Below are positions 17,565-26,180 of a stretch of 64,000 bases of DNA, one piece after another. The translations under genes were made by a program, and so were the position numbers. Origin of the DNA: an uncultured Prevotellaceae bacterium (GTDB lineage Bacteria > Bacteroidota > Bacteroidia > Bacteroidales > Bacteroidaceae); assembly GCA_900317305.1 (NCBI GenBank), contig ONGG01000022.1:53831-117830 (forward strand), read 5' to 3'. Under the pieces are notes generated by a model. That model worked only from the letters and a program-made list of their open reading frames with translations. It had not been told where the DNA came from and did no database searches. Each line of letters starts with the position of its first letter. Position 1 is the stretch's first letter.

Positions 17565-18849
17565 ATGAAAACATCTAATTTTTTAACATGCTTGTTGCTC
17601 GCCCTTTTCATGGGCACAACTGCAAGGAGCCAGACTCCACAACAAGGGACAGACTTACAATTACAAAGAGCCTGTCATTACCAGTTTAGGTGCCAATAAA
17701 GATGGGGTCTATGCTTTGGCAAGAACAAGGGCTATCCCTTATAGTTATTATGAACAAAATGACAATTCTCGTGATTACGGCCAGCATTGGTACGTACCCC
17801 GATGGAATTGTAAATACATCGGTGGCGGCGTTGTCTATAATAATAATACTGTTTATAAGAGTTACACTGATCCGGATTTTAAAAATGAGGATTTCTATTC
17901 CTCTTTGGTGATGAAAGTAAGTGGCAACAATGTCATCGTCGCAGGTGTCCGTACCAAGAAATATCAATACCTTATAAAAAACAAACCTTTTATAGGCTTT
18001 CAGTCTATGCAGATTGGTGAGGTCAACAAGTTATCTGTTTTCAGAGGTACTTGGCAGCATCAGGGAAATGCGGGTAAGTATTATTCAAAAAATAGTGGAT
18101 ACACCAATGATGTGTTAAGAAAATTGCGCCCGATGGTATGTCATATCACCGACTGTGCTTATTATAATGGGAAGATTTATGCTGTTGGTTGCAAGGAGCA
18201 CGACGGGGATGCTTGGTGCGTAGCGAGGGCCCATAGAGAGTCCTATTACAACCATCGTGCCCAAATCTGGGAGAATGGCAAAGACTTCATGCAGGTCAGT
18301 TCCGGCGACTACTCCAGCAGTTGGGCCAATTCCATCACTTGTATAAGAGATAAAAACAGAAACAACCATTTCTACACTTGCGGATACAAATGGCAGCCCA
18401 AGCAATATTTGCAGGATCATCTAGGTTTTGGCAGTTATGAAGTGAAGCATATGGCTTTAGTATGGAGAGACAAGAAAGAGGTGACGAAATTAAAGGAGGA
18501 AAATCATGTTCGCGAAACAAGTATTCCCAGCCATGAACAAGAAGTCAGCAAGCAAGTGGTCATCAATTATGGCTATGGCTATTACTTAGTCGATGGGTGC
18601 TTGTATGAGGTACAGTTTAAGGATGACGGCTCCTTAAAGAGCAAGGATCAGGTCATTGGAGGCACCAATATCAAGGTGCTGGATATCTGCTTCCCTGGTG
18701 TGTACAGGGCTGGAGGTTGTTATGCTCTCGTGGAAGAAAACGGTGAGGACAAGGTTTATTTAGTGGATTATGGTGGCAAACGAAAATTTATTCATAACTT
18801 CGGAAAGACGAATATGACGAAAAAATTGATTGCCGTCTGCGAACCATAG
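17565..18849 (+). pseudogene. Second copy of the secreted protein, frameshifted by a 47-bp deletion
   Basis: This copy has the same leader and signal peptide (start 17565), but just after the signal peptide 47 bp present in copy 1 are missing, at 17639/17640. The signal peptide frame then ends at a stop near 17699, while the mature domain (QTYNYKEPVITSLGANKDG to the end) continues in another frame with no ATG or signal. The mature part, about 400 residues, is otherwise intact and closely similar to copy 1, so the loss is recent, or the region acts as a donor for recombination with copy 1. Confidence 0.85.
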
Positions 18850-18893
18850 TCATAGACGCTGATGGCGCCCTATATTGTGTGAACGATAATTGC

Positions 18894-18926
18894 ATACTCT
18901 GGCCAGAATCCATCTGGCCAGAGTAT
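18894..18926. terminator. Perfect 13-bp hairpin before the phosphorylation cassette
   Basis: ATACTCTGGCCAG and CTGGCCAGAGTAT enclose the loop AATCCAT. It lies 45 bp after the duplicated gene and 48 bp before the FGE-fold gene. No T-run follows, so it could be a terminator or attenuator separating the units, or an operator. Confidence 0.55.
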
Positions 18927-18973
18927 TGGATGTCAAGCAATCTCTCCATAAATCAATCAGTCAATTTGTATCC

Positions 18974-20584
18974 ATGAAACAACGAATAGAATTGCTACTG
19001 CTGGCCATCTGGCTAATGGCTGCATCTGCTGCCGCCCAGACAGTGGGAGGTGAGATCAGGCGGCCCAAGAAGACCGGCACCACCACTTCCACTTCAACCC
19101 AGAGAAACTCTTCTGGACGAAAACAAAACGACCAGAAAGGCTCAGGCAAGAAGACCTCGGGAACGTCATCGTCCTCCTCCCGCAACGACATCCTGAAAAA
19201 GATCAATGACAACATGGTGTTTGTGAAAGGAGGCACTTTTCTCATGGGAGCCACACCCAACATGGCCTCTGATGCCGATGAGCAAGAGAAACCGGCCCAT
19301 CAGGTGCAGCTCTCCGCATTCTATATCAACAAATACGAGGTGACTCAGGAGGAATGGGAGGCCGTGATGGGCACCAACCCCTCGGAGCAGAAGGGAGACC
19401 GCCTTCCCGTGGTGAAAGTGAGCTGGGACGACTGCCAAGCCTTCATTAAGAAGCTCAATGCCCTTACAGGCAAACATTACCGGTTGCCCACGGAAGCCGA
19501 ATGGGAGTATGCCGCCCGCGACGGAGAACTTCAGTCGGGATATAAATATGCCGGAAACAACGGCCTGGGGAACGTGGCCTGGTATAGAGACAACAGCGAT
19601 GATGAGCTGCATGAAGTGGGCACATGCCATGCCAACACCTTAGGTCTCTACGACATGAGTGGCAATGTCTACGAATGGTGCAATGACGTTCCGAGATGGT
19701 ATACCGACAAGAAGGAGGTAAACCCCCAGGGTGGCTCGAAAGATCACGAAAAGATTGGAAAATACCGGGTAGTGCGCGGTGGCAGTTTCGTCACCGATGC
19801 CAAGAAATGCCGGGTCTCCTATCGTTTGTGGACTACTTCTACAAATACCTCTTTCATCGATGTCGGCTTGAGATTGGCGTGCGACTCGGAAGCAGCCTCC
19901 ATGGAGAAAAACAGCATCCTGCAAAACCTCATGAATAACATGGTGACAGTAGAGGGCGGCACATTCAACATGGGGTCAGACAAATATGATACCAGCGAGA
20001 TGCCTGTCCACCAAGTGACTCTCTCCACTTTCGGAATAGGGAAATATGAGGTGACCCAGGAAGAATGGCAGATGGTGATGGGCTCCAATCCCACCACGAC
20101 AAAGAACAGAGGAGCAAGGGTCCCTGTCACCAATGTGACTTGGAACGACTGTCAGAAGTTCATCCAGAAACTGAATGCCTTGACCGGAAAACATTTTCGC
20201 CTGCCTACTGAGGCGGAGTGGGAATATGCAGCCCGTGGTGGCAAGAACGGGGGGCGGCATGTGTATGCAGGAAGCGATAAACTCGATGATGTGGGATGGT
20301 ATAAAGACAACGCTGAGCATGCATCCCAGGTGGGCATGAAAGCCCCCAACGAACTAGGACTGTACGACATGACCGGCAATGTGTTTGAATGGGTGAACGA
20401 CTGGTACGCTCCCTACCAGAACACCAAGCAGAACAACCCCAAGGGACCTGCCACAGGTTCTGACCGCCTTATAAAAGGCGGCTCGTTCCAAAACGTGGAA
20501 AAATACCTGCATGTGACCAACCGGCAGTTCCACCTTATGCCCGACCAGTGCTCGTGGAGTCTCGGTCTGCGACTCGCATGGTGA
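18974..20584 (+). CDS. Secreted protein with two FGE-sulfatase (SUMF1-type) domains
   Basis: A 536-residue protein: signal peptide (LLLLAIWLMAASAAAQ), a Ser/Thr/Lys-rich linker (residues about 25-72), then two FGE-fold domains, each with GGTF.MG, YEVTQEEW, RLPTEAEWEYAAR and GLYDMSGNV(Y/F)EW blocks. True formylglycine-generating enzymes use a pair of cysteines near the C-terminal GGS block; here domain 1 keeps one (AKKCRVSYRL) and domain 2 has none there, so catalysis of Cys-to-formylglycine is unlikely. No sulfatase is nearby. ATG 18974 gives the signal peptide. It starts the cassette and may bind a ligand or partner in the periplasm. Confidence 0.88.
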   Translation: MKQRIELLLLAIWLMAASAAAQTVGGEIRRPKKTGTTTSTSTQRNSSGRKQNDQKGSGKKTSGTSSSSSRNDILKKINDNMVFVKGGTFLMGATPNMASDADEQEKPAHQVQLSAFYINKYEVTQEEWEAVMGTNPSEQKGDRLPVVKVSWDDCQAFIKKLNALTGKHYRLPTEAEWEYAARDGELQSGYKYAGNNGLGNVAWYRDNSDDELHEVGTCHANTLGLYDMSGNVYEWCNDVPRWYTDKKEVNPQGGSKDHEKIGKYRVVRGGSFVTDAKKCRVSYRLWTTSTNTSFIDVGLRLACDSEAASMEKNSILQNLMNNMVTVEGGTFNMGSDKYDTSEMPVHQVTLSTFGIGKYEVTQEEWQMVMGSNPTTTKNRGARVPVTNVTWNDCQKFIQKLNALTGKHFRLPTEAEWEYAARGGKNGGRHVYAGSDKLDDVGWYKDNAEHASQVGMKAPNELGLYDMTGNVFEWVNDWYAPYQNTKQNNPKGPATGSDRLIKGGSFQNVEKYLHVTNRQFHLMPDQCSWSLGLRLAW

Positions 20585-20622
20585 TTCTTTCGCTATTATC
20601 ACTCAACACCACTAATCGACCC

Positions 20623-22095
20623 ATGGCTATGGATTTCATAAATGAGACACGTCTGGCTGACGGAACCTTGCTTCAGAATGGCAAATACCGCATCGAGCGT
20701 AGCATCGCATCGGGAGGATTTGGCAATACCTACATCGTGACCAACACCGTGTTCAACGAGCGTTTGGCCATGAAAGAATTCTTCATCATGGGAATCAGCG
20801 AGCGAGAATCTGATCACACCACTGTAGCGGTGAGCAACACCATCAACCGCGAACAGTTTGACACGCTCAAGGAAAAGTTCAAGAAAGAGGCACTCAGGCT
20901 GAGGAAATTGCACAACCCCCATGTCGTGAAAGTACATGACCTCTTCGAAGAAAACGGAACTGCCTATTATGCCATGGAACTGATAGAGGGCGTTTCGCTC
21001 GCCGAACGGCTGAAGACTACAGGAAAACCCATTGCAGAGACCGAGGTTTACTCTATCCTCCGTCAACTGCTCGACGCCTTGGAGGAGGTGCATGGCATGG
21101 GCATCTGGCATCTTGACCTCAAACCCGGGAACGTGCTCATCGACAAAGACGGACGGGCCGTGCTCATCGACTTCGGAGCAAGCAAACAGCTGAAATCCAA
21201 CGAGGGCTATTCCACCACGTCTACAGCCATGTGCTACACACCAGGATACGCACCCACAGAGCAGATAGAGCAGAACCTTGACCGCATCGGACCATGGACA
21301 GACATCTATGCGCTGGGAGCTACCCTCTACAACCTGCTCACCGGCCGCAAACCGCCTTCAACCAGCGAGATTCAGGATGGAGCGCCATTCGTCTTCCCCC
21401 AACCTGTGAGGGAGCGCACCTCAACGCTTATCCAGTGGATGATGAGTCCCAACAGGTCAAAACGACCACAGAGCGTCAATGAGATCAGACAGTTCCTCAA
21501 AGCCCCTCTCAAAACCGAGTCATCTGCTGTCGGCAACGAGGTGACGACATTCGCCCCGTCAAAGGCCGGTCAGCAAACAACAACAACGGCAGCAACCATT
21601 ACGGCCGACAAGAGCTATAACAGGTCTTCCCTGTTGAAATGGGGAGGCATTGGCGTGGCACTGGTGCTGGTGGGCGTGGGAGCCTATCTTGGCCTCGCCC
21701 CAAAACATCACGAAGACACCCCACCTGCCGATATCACCGCTGTTGAAGAAACAGAGCCCAAGCAGGCAGAAAACCTCTTTTTTGAATCCAAACTTGGAAC
21801 CTGCTCCTATACCGGCCCGATAGATGACGACGGAAAACCACATGGCAATGGAGAGGCGTCATTCACCGACGGAAGGTTATACAAGGGGCCATTCGTCCAC
21901 GGGGAGATGACAGGCGAGGGCGCTTACTTCAAATACAGCAATGGCGATGTCTTCGAGGGTACCTTTGAGAACAACGCATTTGCCAAGGGAAGATATACCT
22001 TGAGTGAAGACGGGAGCTACTTTGAGGGAACTTACTCCAACGGACAACCCAACCAAGGAAAATGGTATGACAAAAACGGAAATATATTAGAATGA
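20623..22095 (+). CDS. Membrane Ser/Thr protein kinase with C-terminal MORN repeats
   Basis: A 490-residue kinase. Catalytic features: glycine loop IASGGFGNTY, Lys51, HLDLKPGN (D165, K167, N170; the Arg of HRD is replaced by Leu), DFG at 183-185 and a YAPTEQ activation-segment end. A membrane helix (WGGIGVALVLVGVGAYLGL, about 345-365) leads to an outside region of MORN repeats (YKGPFVHGEMTGEGAYF, FEGTFENNAFAKGRYTL, FEGTYSNGQPNQGKWY). I chose ATG 20623 because the upstream frame overlaps the FGE gene. It overlaps the FHA gene by 4 bp. Activity seems intact; the MORN part may sense lipid or cell wall. Confidence 0.92.
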   Translation: MAMDFINETRLADGTLLQNGKYRIERSIASGGFGNTYIVTNTVFNERLAMKEFFIMGISERESDHTTVAVSNTINREQFDTLKEKFKKEALRLRKLHNPHVVKVHDLFEENGTAYYAMELIEGVSLAERLKTTGKPIAETEVYSILRQLLDALEEVHGMGIWHLDLKPGNVLIDKDGRAVLIDFGASKQLKSNEGYSTTSTAMCYTPGYAPTEQIEQNLDRIGPWTDIYALGATLYNLLTGRKPPSTSEIQDGAPFVFPQPVRERTSTLIQWMMSPNRSKRPQSVNEIRQFLKAPLKTESSAVGNEVTTFAPSKAGQQTTTTAATITADKSYNRSSLLKWGGIGVALVLVGVGAYLGLAPKHHEDTPPADITAVEETEPKQAENLFFESKLGTCSYTGPIDDDGKPHGNGEASFTDGRLYKGPFVHGEMTGEGAYFKYSNGDVFEGTFENNAFAKGRYTLSEDGSYFEGTYSNGQPNQGKWYDKNGNILE

Positions 22096-22778
22096 CGGAA
22101 ATTAAGATAGGAAGAGATGCCACGACTGGCCAACTGCGGGTGACAACCAACGGCAAGTCGGTGGCGATAGGAGAAAAAGACAGCGTGCCCAAAGGTGTGG
22201 GACGGGAGCATGTCAGCGTCACTATCGACGACGGCGGCGCTATCACCCTGCGCAACCTCAATGTCGAGAACGACACTTTTGTCAACAACATTGGAGTGGA
22301 GGTGAAACGCTTGAAAAAGGGCGACCGCATCGAACTGGCCCGGGAGCATTACCCGCTCTCGTGGGACGTACTCAACCCTTTCATTCCGAAGTTTGCCGAC
22401 ATACGGCCATTGAAAAAACTCTGGGACGACTATCAGAGTGAACTCCTCAACCTGCAGATTAAGGAACGGCGGTCGGGCGTGCTGCGCTCTGCCACAGGAC
22501 TCATCACCATGGCAGCCATGGTGCTCAGCGTGTTCACAGGGCGTGACAATCCGCTGTTTCTCACCCTCTATGCCTTGGCGGGCGTGGTGTCAGCCTTCTT
22601 CTTTGTCAAGGCTTTCCGTGACTCCTCAAAAATGCCCAAGCTGCAGCAGGAGATACGCGAATCCTTCCCCAAGAAATATGTTTGTCCGCATTGCGGGCAC
22701 TTTATGGGCAACCAGAGCTATGAGATTATCTCCCAAGGCAAAAACTGCCCGCACTGCAAAGCCATTTACATCAAATAA
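22092..22778 (+). CDS. FHA-domain membrane protein with C-terminal zinc ribbon
   Basis: A 228-residue protein. Residues about 1-90 form an FHA fold (IGEKDSVPKGVGREHVSVTI and NVENDTFVNN, near the canonical SRxH and NGTFVN binding loops), which would bind phospho-threonine. Two hydrophobic helices follow (GLITMAAMVLSVF and LFLTLYALAGVVSAFFFVKAF), then a zinc ribbon with two CPHC knuckles (residues about 198 and 220). The ATG overlaps the kinase stop (ATGA), so kinase and reader are translationally coupled. FHA loops depart from consensus at the first Ser, so binding strength is uncertain. Confidence 0.85.
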   Translation: MTEIKIGRDATTGQLRVTTNGKSVAIGEKDSVPKGVGREHVSVTIDDGGAITLRNLNVENDTFVNNIGVEVKRLKKGDRIELAREHYPLSWDVLNPFIPKFADIRPLKKLWDDYQSELLNLQIKERRSGVLRSATGLITMAAMVLSVFTGRDNPLFLTLYALAGVVSAFFFVKAFRDSSKMPKLQQEIRESFPKKYVCPHCGHFMGNQSYEIISQGKNCPHCKAIYIK

Positions 22779-22796
22779 CCAAAACCATAACATACA

Positions 22797-24068
22797 ATGA
22801 CAAACAACGACAACACCGTTTTCCGTGCCAACGAGAAGCAAACGGGAAAAGAGAGCATCAATGCGACTCAGAAGAGTGAGAAAATCAAGAAATGGAAGAA
22901 AGTGGGCATCGGTGCCGCTTCGGCCATATTATTAGGAGGATCATTGACAGGAGGATCGAAAATCCTCGCTGCCGACCTGCCCGTGGATGATGCCGCCAAT
23001 GGCGGTGACATGCAGGCTACTGATGTGACTGAGGCCCAGGAATCGTTCCAAAGGGCTTTCTCTGAAGCACGGCAGAGCGCCGGGCATAGTAGCTCATTCA
23101 GATGGAGAGGTGCCACCTTCAGCACACATACCACCGAGGAATGGGATAAAATGTCGGAAGAGGAGCAGGACGAGATAGCCGAACAGGCTTCCATGGATGA
23201 TGCCGAGGAAGAGACAATGGAAGACGCTCAAGATGTCGCTGCTGAGGACACACAGGATTTCGCAGATGAACAAACTGCTGAAAGTGGGGCAGACGCTGAC
23301 GCACAGGCCGATGACTCCAATTTCCTGCATACCATCATTGGAGATGTTGTGGGCAAGGTGACCGACAAACTTACCGATAAGGCCGGTGAAGCTGTGGATA
23401 GTCTTCTCGGAAAAGTTCTGGGCACAGGAGGCTCTGGCAGCATGGATTCTGATGATGATGTCTCTGCTAGCGACACCACTGATGATGAAGAAGGTTCTGT
23501 GACTCAAGATGCGGCCGACGGGAATGAGGAACAGACTTCTGATACTGGAGAAGAGGATATGGCTGAGGATGATGACACAGAGTCAGGCGAGATAGGTATA
23601 CAGTCTGATGGGGAAATGCTTGATGAGGCGCCAGAGGCGAACGAAGAGCCAGTCTCACTTGCTGAGGAAATTGACTCCGAAGACGACGAGGACATCGCTG
23701 ATGCCATAGAGGTTGATGCCGATGAAGGTGATTTGGTCGAACCTATTGTGGACGATTTCGAGGGTTCAGATTATGTAGATGTCACACCCTCCGATGATGA
23801 TGAGGTCATGAGTGCCGAAATCATATCCGAGGATGACGGCGACGATGAGGTCTACGAGGCTGATGTCAACAGCGATTCCGCTGTGGTTGATGATGAGAAT
23901 ACAGCGAATCTCACGCCTGAAGCCACAACTGTGGAGGAACTCGCTGAATCCATCCAGAATGAGTCGGCTGGTCTCGATGAAGTCGAGGATACCAGCTACA
24001 TCGGTGATGACATGACCGATGTTGGCATAACCAGTCCGGTGAACGACGACGACATGGCTTCCATGTAA
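22797..24068 (+). CDS. Very acidic single-pass protein of unknown function
   Basis: A 423-residue protein. A basic start (SEKIKKWKK) and one hydrophobic segment (VGIGAASAILLGGSLTGG, about 37-55) are followed by about 360 residues dominated by Asp, Glu, Ser, Thr and Ala with almost no aromatic residues, which should be disordered. One ordered-looking block is SSFRWRGATFSTHTTEEWDKMS (about 99-120), and another is a short hydrophobic helix near FLHTIIGDVVGKVTDKLTD. By the positive-inside rule the tail would face outward. I recognise no family. It lies between two FHA genes, so it may be a scaffold or phosphorylation substrate. Length of the acidic part may vary between strains. Confidence 0.85.
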   Translation: MTNNDNTVFRANEKQTGKESINATQKSEKIKKWKKVGIGAASAILLGGSLTGGSKILAADLPVDDAANGGDMQATDVTEAQESFQRAFSEARQSAGHSSSFRWRGATFSTHTTEEWDKMSEEEQDEIAEQASMDDAEEETMEDAQDVAAEDTQDFADEQTAESGADADAQADDSNFLHTIIGDVVGKVTDKLTDKAGEAVDSLLGKVLGTGGSGSMDSDDDVSASDTTDDEEGSVTQDAADGNEEQTSDTGEEDMAEDDDTESGEIGIQSDGEMLDEAPEANEEPVSLAEEIDSEDDEDIADAIEVDADEGDLVEPIVDDFEGSDYVDVTPSDDDEVMSAEIISEDDGDDEVYEADVNSDSAVVDDENTANLTPEATTVEELAESIQNESAGLDEVEDTSYIGDDMTDVGITSPVNDDDMASM

Positions 24069-24080
24069 TCAATATTTCTA

Positions 24081-24131
24081 CACAGATGACGCTGAGTTGC
24101 AGAAGAGACTCTGTATCTCTGCGTCTCTGTG
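24081..24131. repeat. Long imperfect intergenic hairpin
   Basis: CACAGATGACGC pairs with GCGTCTCTGTG, and inside it GCAGAAGAGA pairs with TCTCTGC, with one-base bulges. Just downstream (24143-24180) lies a TTCATT..GTGT.GCCCAAT..TTACT element that reappears at about 26030-26065. The 140-bp gap between the acidic protein and the next gene holds nothing else recognisable. Confidence 0.6.
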
Positions 24132-24208
24132 CTTTCATTGTAGTTGGGCGCTTCATTCAGAGTGTAGCCCAATCCTTTACTTCCATATCATTGACTTAAA
24201 CCGAAGCC

Positions 24209-24709
24209 ATGGAAACAAAACGCGTTAAATGTCCAAAGTGCAGCAAAAAACTTGAGGTGGCCAACAAGAACCAAGAGAGTGTTCTGTTGGTCAGATGCCC
24301 GCAGTGCAACGCCAAGATGCGGGTGAAGTTCGACACAGGAGAAACGGTATTGGCCGATGCGGAAGACAGGTCTGAAATCATCGGATTGCTGAAAAACGGA
24401 GACAAATACTATCGCCTGCATGAGGGTGTAAATATCTTGGGAAGAAAGGTCATGCCGCCTCAGGCCGACGTGTCCATAGAGACCGACGACCTGACCATGA
24501 GCCGCAAACATGCCGCCATAGAGATTGTACGTCTGAAGAGCAATAAGGTCAAGGCTGTGCTCGGCGACCTTAGAACTCGGGAAAAAGCAGGCATCAAGCC
24601 TATTTTCCACGAGGAAATCCCGCTTGATGCCGACGACCGTGTCGTCGTCTGCTTCGGCGACACCATCCAACTGGGCAATACATTCCTGAAATACGTACAG
24701 GAAATGTAG
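24209..24709 (+). CDS. Zinc-ribbon plus FHA-domain protein
   Basis: A 166-residue soluble protein. The N-terminal zinc ribbon has CPKC (residue 8) and CPQC (31) knuckles, as in the mirror-image arrangement of the other FHA protein where the ribbon is C-terminal. The FHA domain (about 70-165) has an LGRK first strand, the canonical MSRKHAAIEI loop that contacts phospho-threonine, and FGDTIQLGNTFLKY at the end. It is expected to be cytoplasmic and to read phospho-threonine made by the linked kinase. It precedes the phosphatase gene by 37 bp. Confidence 0.88.
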   Translation: METKRVKCPKCSKKLEVANKNQESVLLVRCPQCNAKMRVKFDTGETVLADAEDRSEIIGLLKNGDKYYRLHEGVNILGRKVMPPQADVSIETDDLTMSRKHAAIEIVRLKSNKVKAVLGDLRTREKAGIKPIFHEEIPLDADDRVVVCFGDTIQLGNTFLKYVQEM

Positions 24710-24746
24710 GCCTTTTGAAAAAAATCACTCCAAGTCAATCCTGAAG

Positions 24747-25736
24747 ATGAGAATTAAGATATACAGGCCGTTGGGCATCTATGAAATAGGCCATCGCGAC
24801 AATCAGGAAGACTCAATATGCCCGTCAGTGGGCAAAGCCTCCTCAGCAGAGCGGGTGTTCGTACTATGTGACGGGATGGGCGGACATGAACACGGAGAGG
24901 TGGCGAGCCAGACAGTGAGCACCGCCATCTATGACTACATCCATGCTCATTGGCCGGATGACGACAAGGTGGACGACCGCCTCATCTATGATGCCATCAA
25001 TGCCGCCTACGAGGCGCTTGATGCCAAGGATAGTCATTCCGTGAAAAAGATGGGTACGACACTCACCCTCGTGGTGCTACATGGGGGTGGATGCACGGCG
25101 GCGCATATCGGTGACAGCCGCATCTACCATTTGCGTACGGCTGAACGGCGCCTGCTCTACCGCAGCCGTGACCATTCTTTGGTGACAGACCTCTTTCTGT
25201 CCGGAGAGATCGCTTATGAGGAGATGGCCACTTCACCAAAGAGGAATGTCATCACCAAGGCAATGCTGCCAGGGGAGGACAACCGTGTGCGACCCGATAT
25301 CGTGCACATCGGTCATCTTCAGAAGGATGATTATCTTTACCTATGCAGCGACGGTATGCTGGAGCAGATGGACGATAGCCAGTTGGTTGACTTGCTGTGT
25401 GCCCAAGATAGCGATGAAACCAAGCGACAGCGGCTCATGGAGGCCACTACTGCCAACGGAGACAACCACTCTGCCCATTTAATACATATCCAGGAGGTAA
25501 TAATGGATGAACATGAGACTGTGGTGGATGATGAGGGCACGGCACGCTGCAATTTCCTTAACATCCGCCCAGTCGAAGTTGAGGACAAGGCAGTGGAAGA
25601 CAACCAAGAGCCAACAACCGTGACCCAAGAGAATCGGCCAGACTTGACAAGAAAGAAAGATAGCAGTTGGATGTGGTTGCTGCTCCTTGCCGTCATGGTT
25701 GCCACATTCCTGTATGTCATGATGAATAAGGGATGA
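24747..25736 (+). CDS. PP2C-family Ser/Thr phosphatase, membrane anchored
   Basis: A 329-residue protein with a complete PPM/PP2C core: GHRDNQED (first metal Asp region), VLCDGMGGHEHGEVAS, GTTLTLVVL, AHIGDSRIYHLR and YLYLCSDGMLEQM, giving all the metal-binding aspartates. A C-terminal membrane helix (WMWLLLLAVMVATFLYVMM, about 308-326) tethers it, catalytic domain inside. It should remove phosphates placed by the kinase three genes upstream. It closes the cassette; the sequence after it is a non-coding hairpin array. Confidence 0.93.
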   Translation: MRIKIYRPLGIYEIGHRDNQEDSICPSVGKASSAERVFVLCDGMGGHEHGEVASQTVSTAIYDYIHAHWPDDDKVDDRLIYDAINAAYEALDAKDSHSVKKMGTTLTLVVLHGGGCTAAHIGDSRIYHLRTAERRLLYRSRDHSLVTDLFLSGEIAYEEMATSPKRNVITKAMLPGEDNRVRPDIVHIGHLQKDDYLYLCSDGMLEQMDDSQLVDLLCAQDSDETKRQRLMEATTANGDNHSAHLIHIQEVIMDEHETVVDDEGTARCNFLNIRPVEVEDKAVEDNQEPTTVTQENRPDLTRKKDSSWMWLLLLAVMVATFLYVMMNKG

Positions 25737-25798
25737 AATGAGGCACCTATCATATAACAAAAATGTTCAGGAGGCTTGAGCAAGCTTTCGGCTGAATG

Positions 25799-26012
25799 GC
25801 GGGCGAAGCCCGCATAAACAATCGCAACTCTGTTGCGTAAGGAATCTCCCCGCGACTCTTTGATGGGTCGCGGATACCTTAATGTCCGAGCGACCGAATA
25901 GGGAGCGGTTGAGCCCCCTCCCGATGTCGGGAGGGGGACGGGGGGAGGGTAGGTGCCCCTCCTTAGGATCAAGGAGGGGGCGGGGTGGTTGTGACCTCCA
26001 AGCCGAAGGCTT
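25799..26012. repeat. Array of six small hairpins
   Basis: Six perfect or near-perfect hairpins follow one another in 214 bp: GCGGGC-GAA-GCCCGC (25799), CGCAAC-TCT-GTTGCG (25823), CCGCGAC with 10-nt loop (25850), CCCCCTCCCGA-TG-TCGGGAGGGGG (25914), a stem of about 9 bp with loop AGGATC (25956) and AAGCC-GAA-GGCTT (26000). Together with flanking AT-rich DNA they fill the 506-bp gap between the phosphatase and the next gene; no coding region is seen. First hairpin is shared with 12412. Confidence 0.75.
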
Positions 26013-26090
26013 GGCCACTCGTTATTCGGGGCTTCATTTTGTGTGTCGCCCAATTCGTTACTCGGGAATAGAAACAAAAAAACTTCGTAT

Positions 26091-26126
26091 TTTGTTTCGT
26101 ATTCCTTTCGGTTTGCACTATCTTTG
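26091..26126 (+). promoter_or_regulatory. Second, upstream promoter-like copy
   Basis: TATCTTTG (26119-26126) with C following, preceded by a TTTG 24 bp upstream. The string GCACTATCTTTGC is repeated exactly at the downstream promoter, so one promoter core may be a duplicate of the other. Confidence 0.45.
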
Positions 26127-26180
26127 CCGCTTCGCGGCCAAAATAGGCTGTGGTTCAGAAAAGAAAAAAACAAGATTTAT

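Larger units (their letters stand above)
16091..18856 (+). repeat. Tandem duplication, 1.41-kb unit
   Basis: The block CAACTCCATTTAACACGAT and the following leader, signal peptide and whole coding region occur at 16091 and again at 17504, and the post-stop sequence CATAGTCATAGACGC ends both copies. The unit is 1413 bp. Differences cluster in three short stretches of the coding region. Confidence 0.92.

Noticed and set aside
17716-18849. Intact 377-residue gene starting at TTG 17716
   Set aside because: The same locus carries the signal peptide of copy 1 out of frame after a 47-bp deletion; a TTG-initiated unsecreted form is less likely than a pseudogene.
18974-20584. Sulfatase-maturing enzyme
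   Set aside because: Catalytic cysteines are missing and there is no sulfatase gene nearby.
18974-25736. Type VI secretion regulatory locus
   Set aside because: Kinase, FHA and PP2C genes recall it, but no tss, Hcp, VgrG or sheath genes are present.
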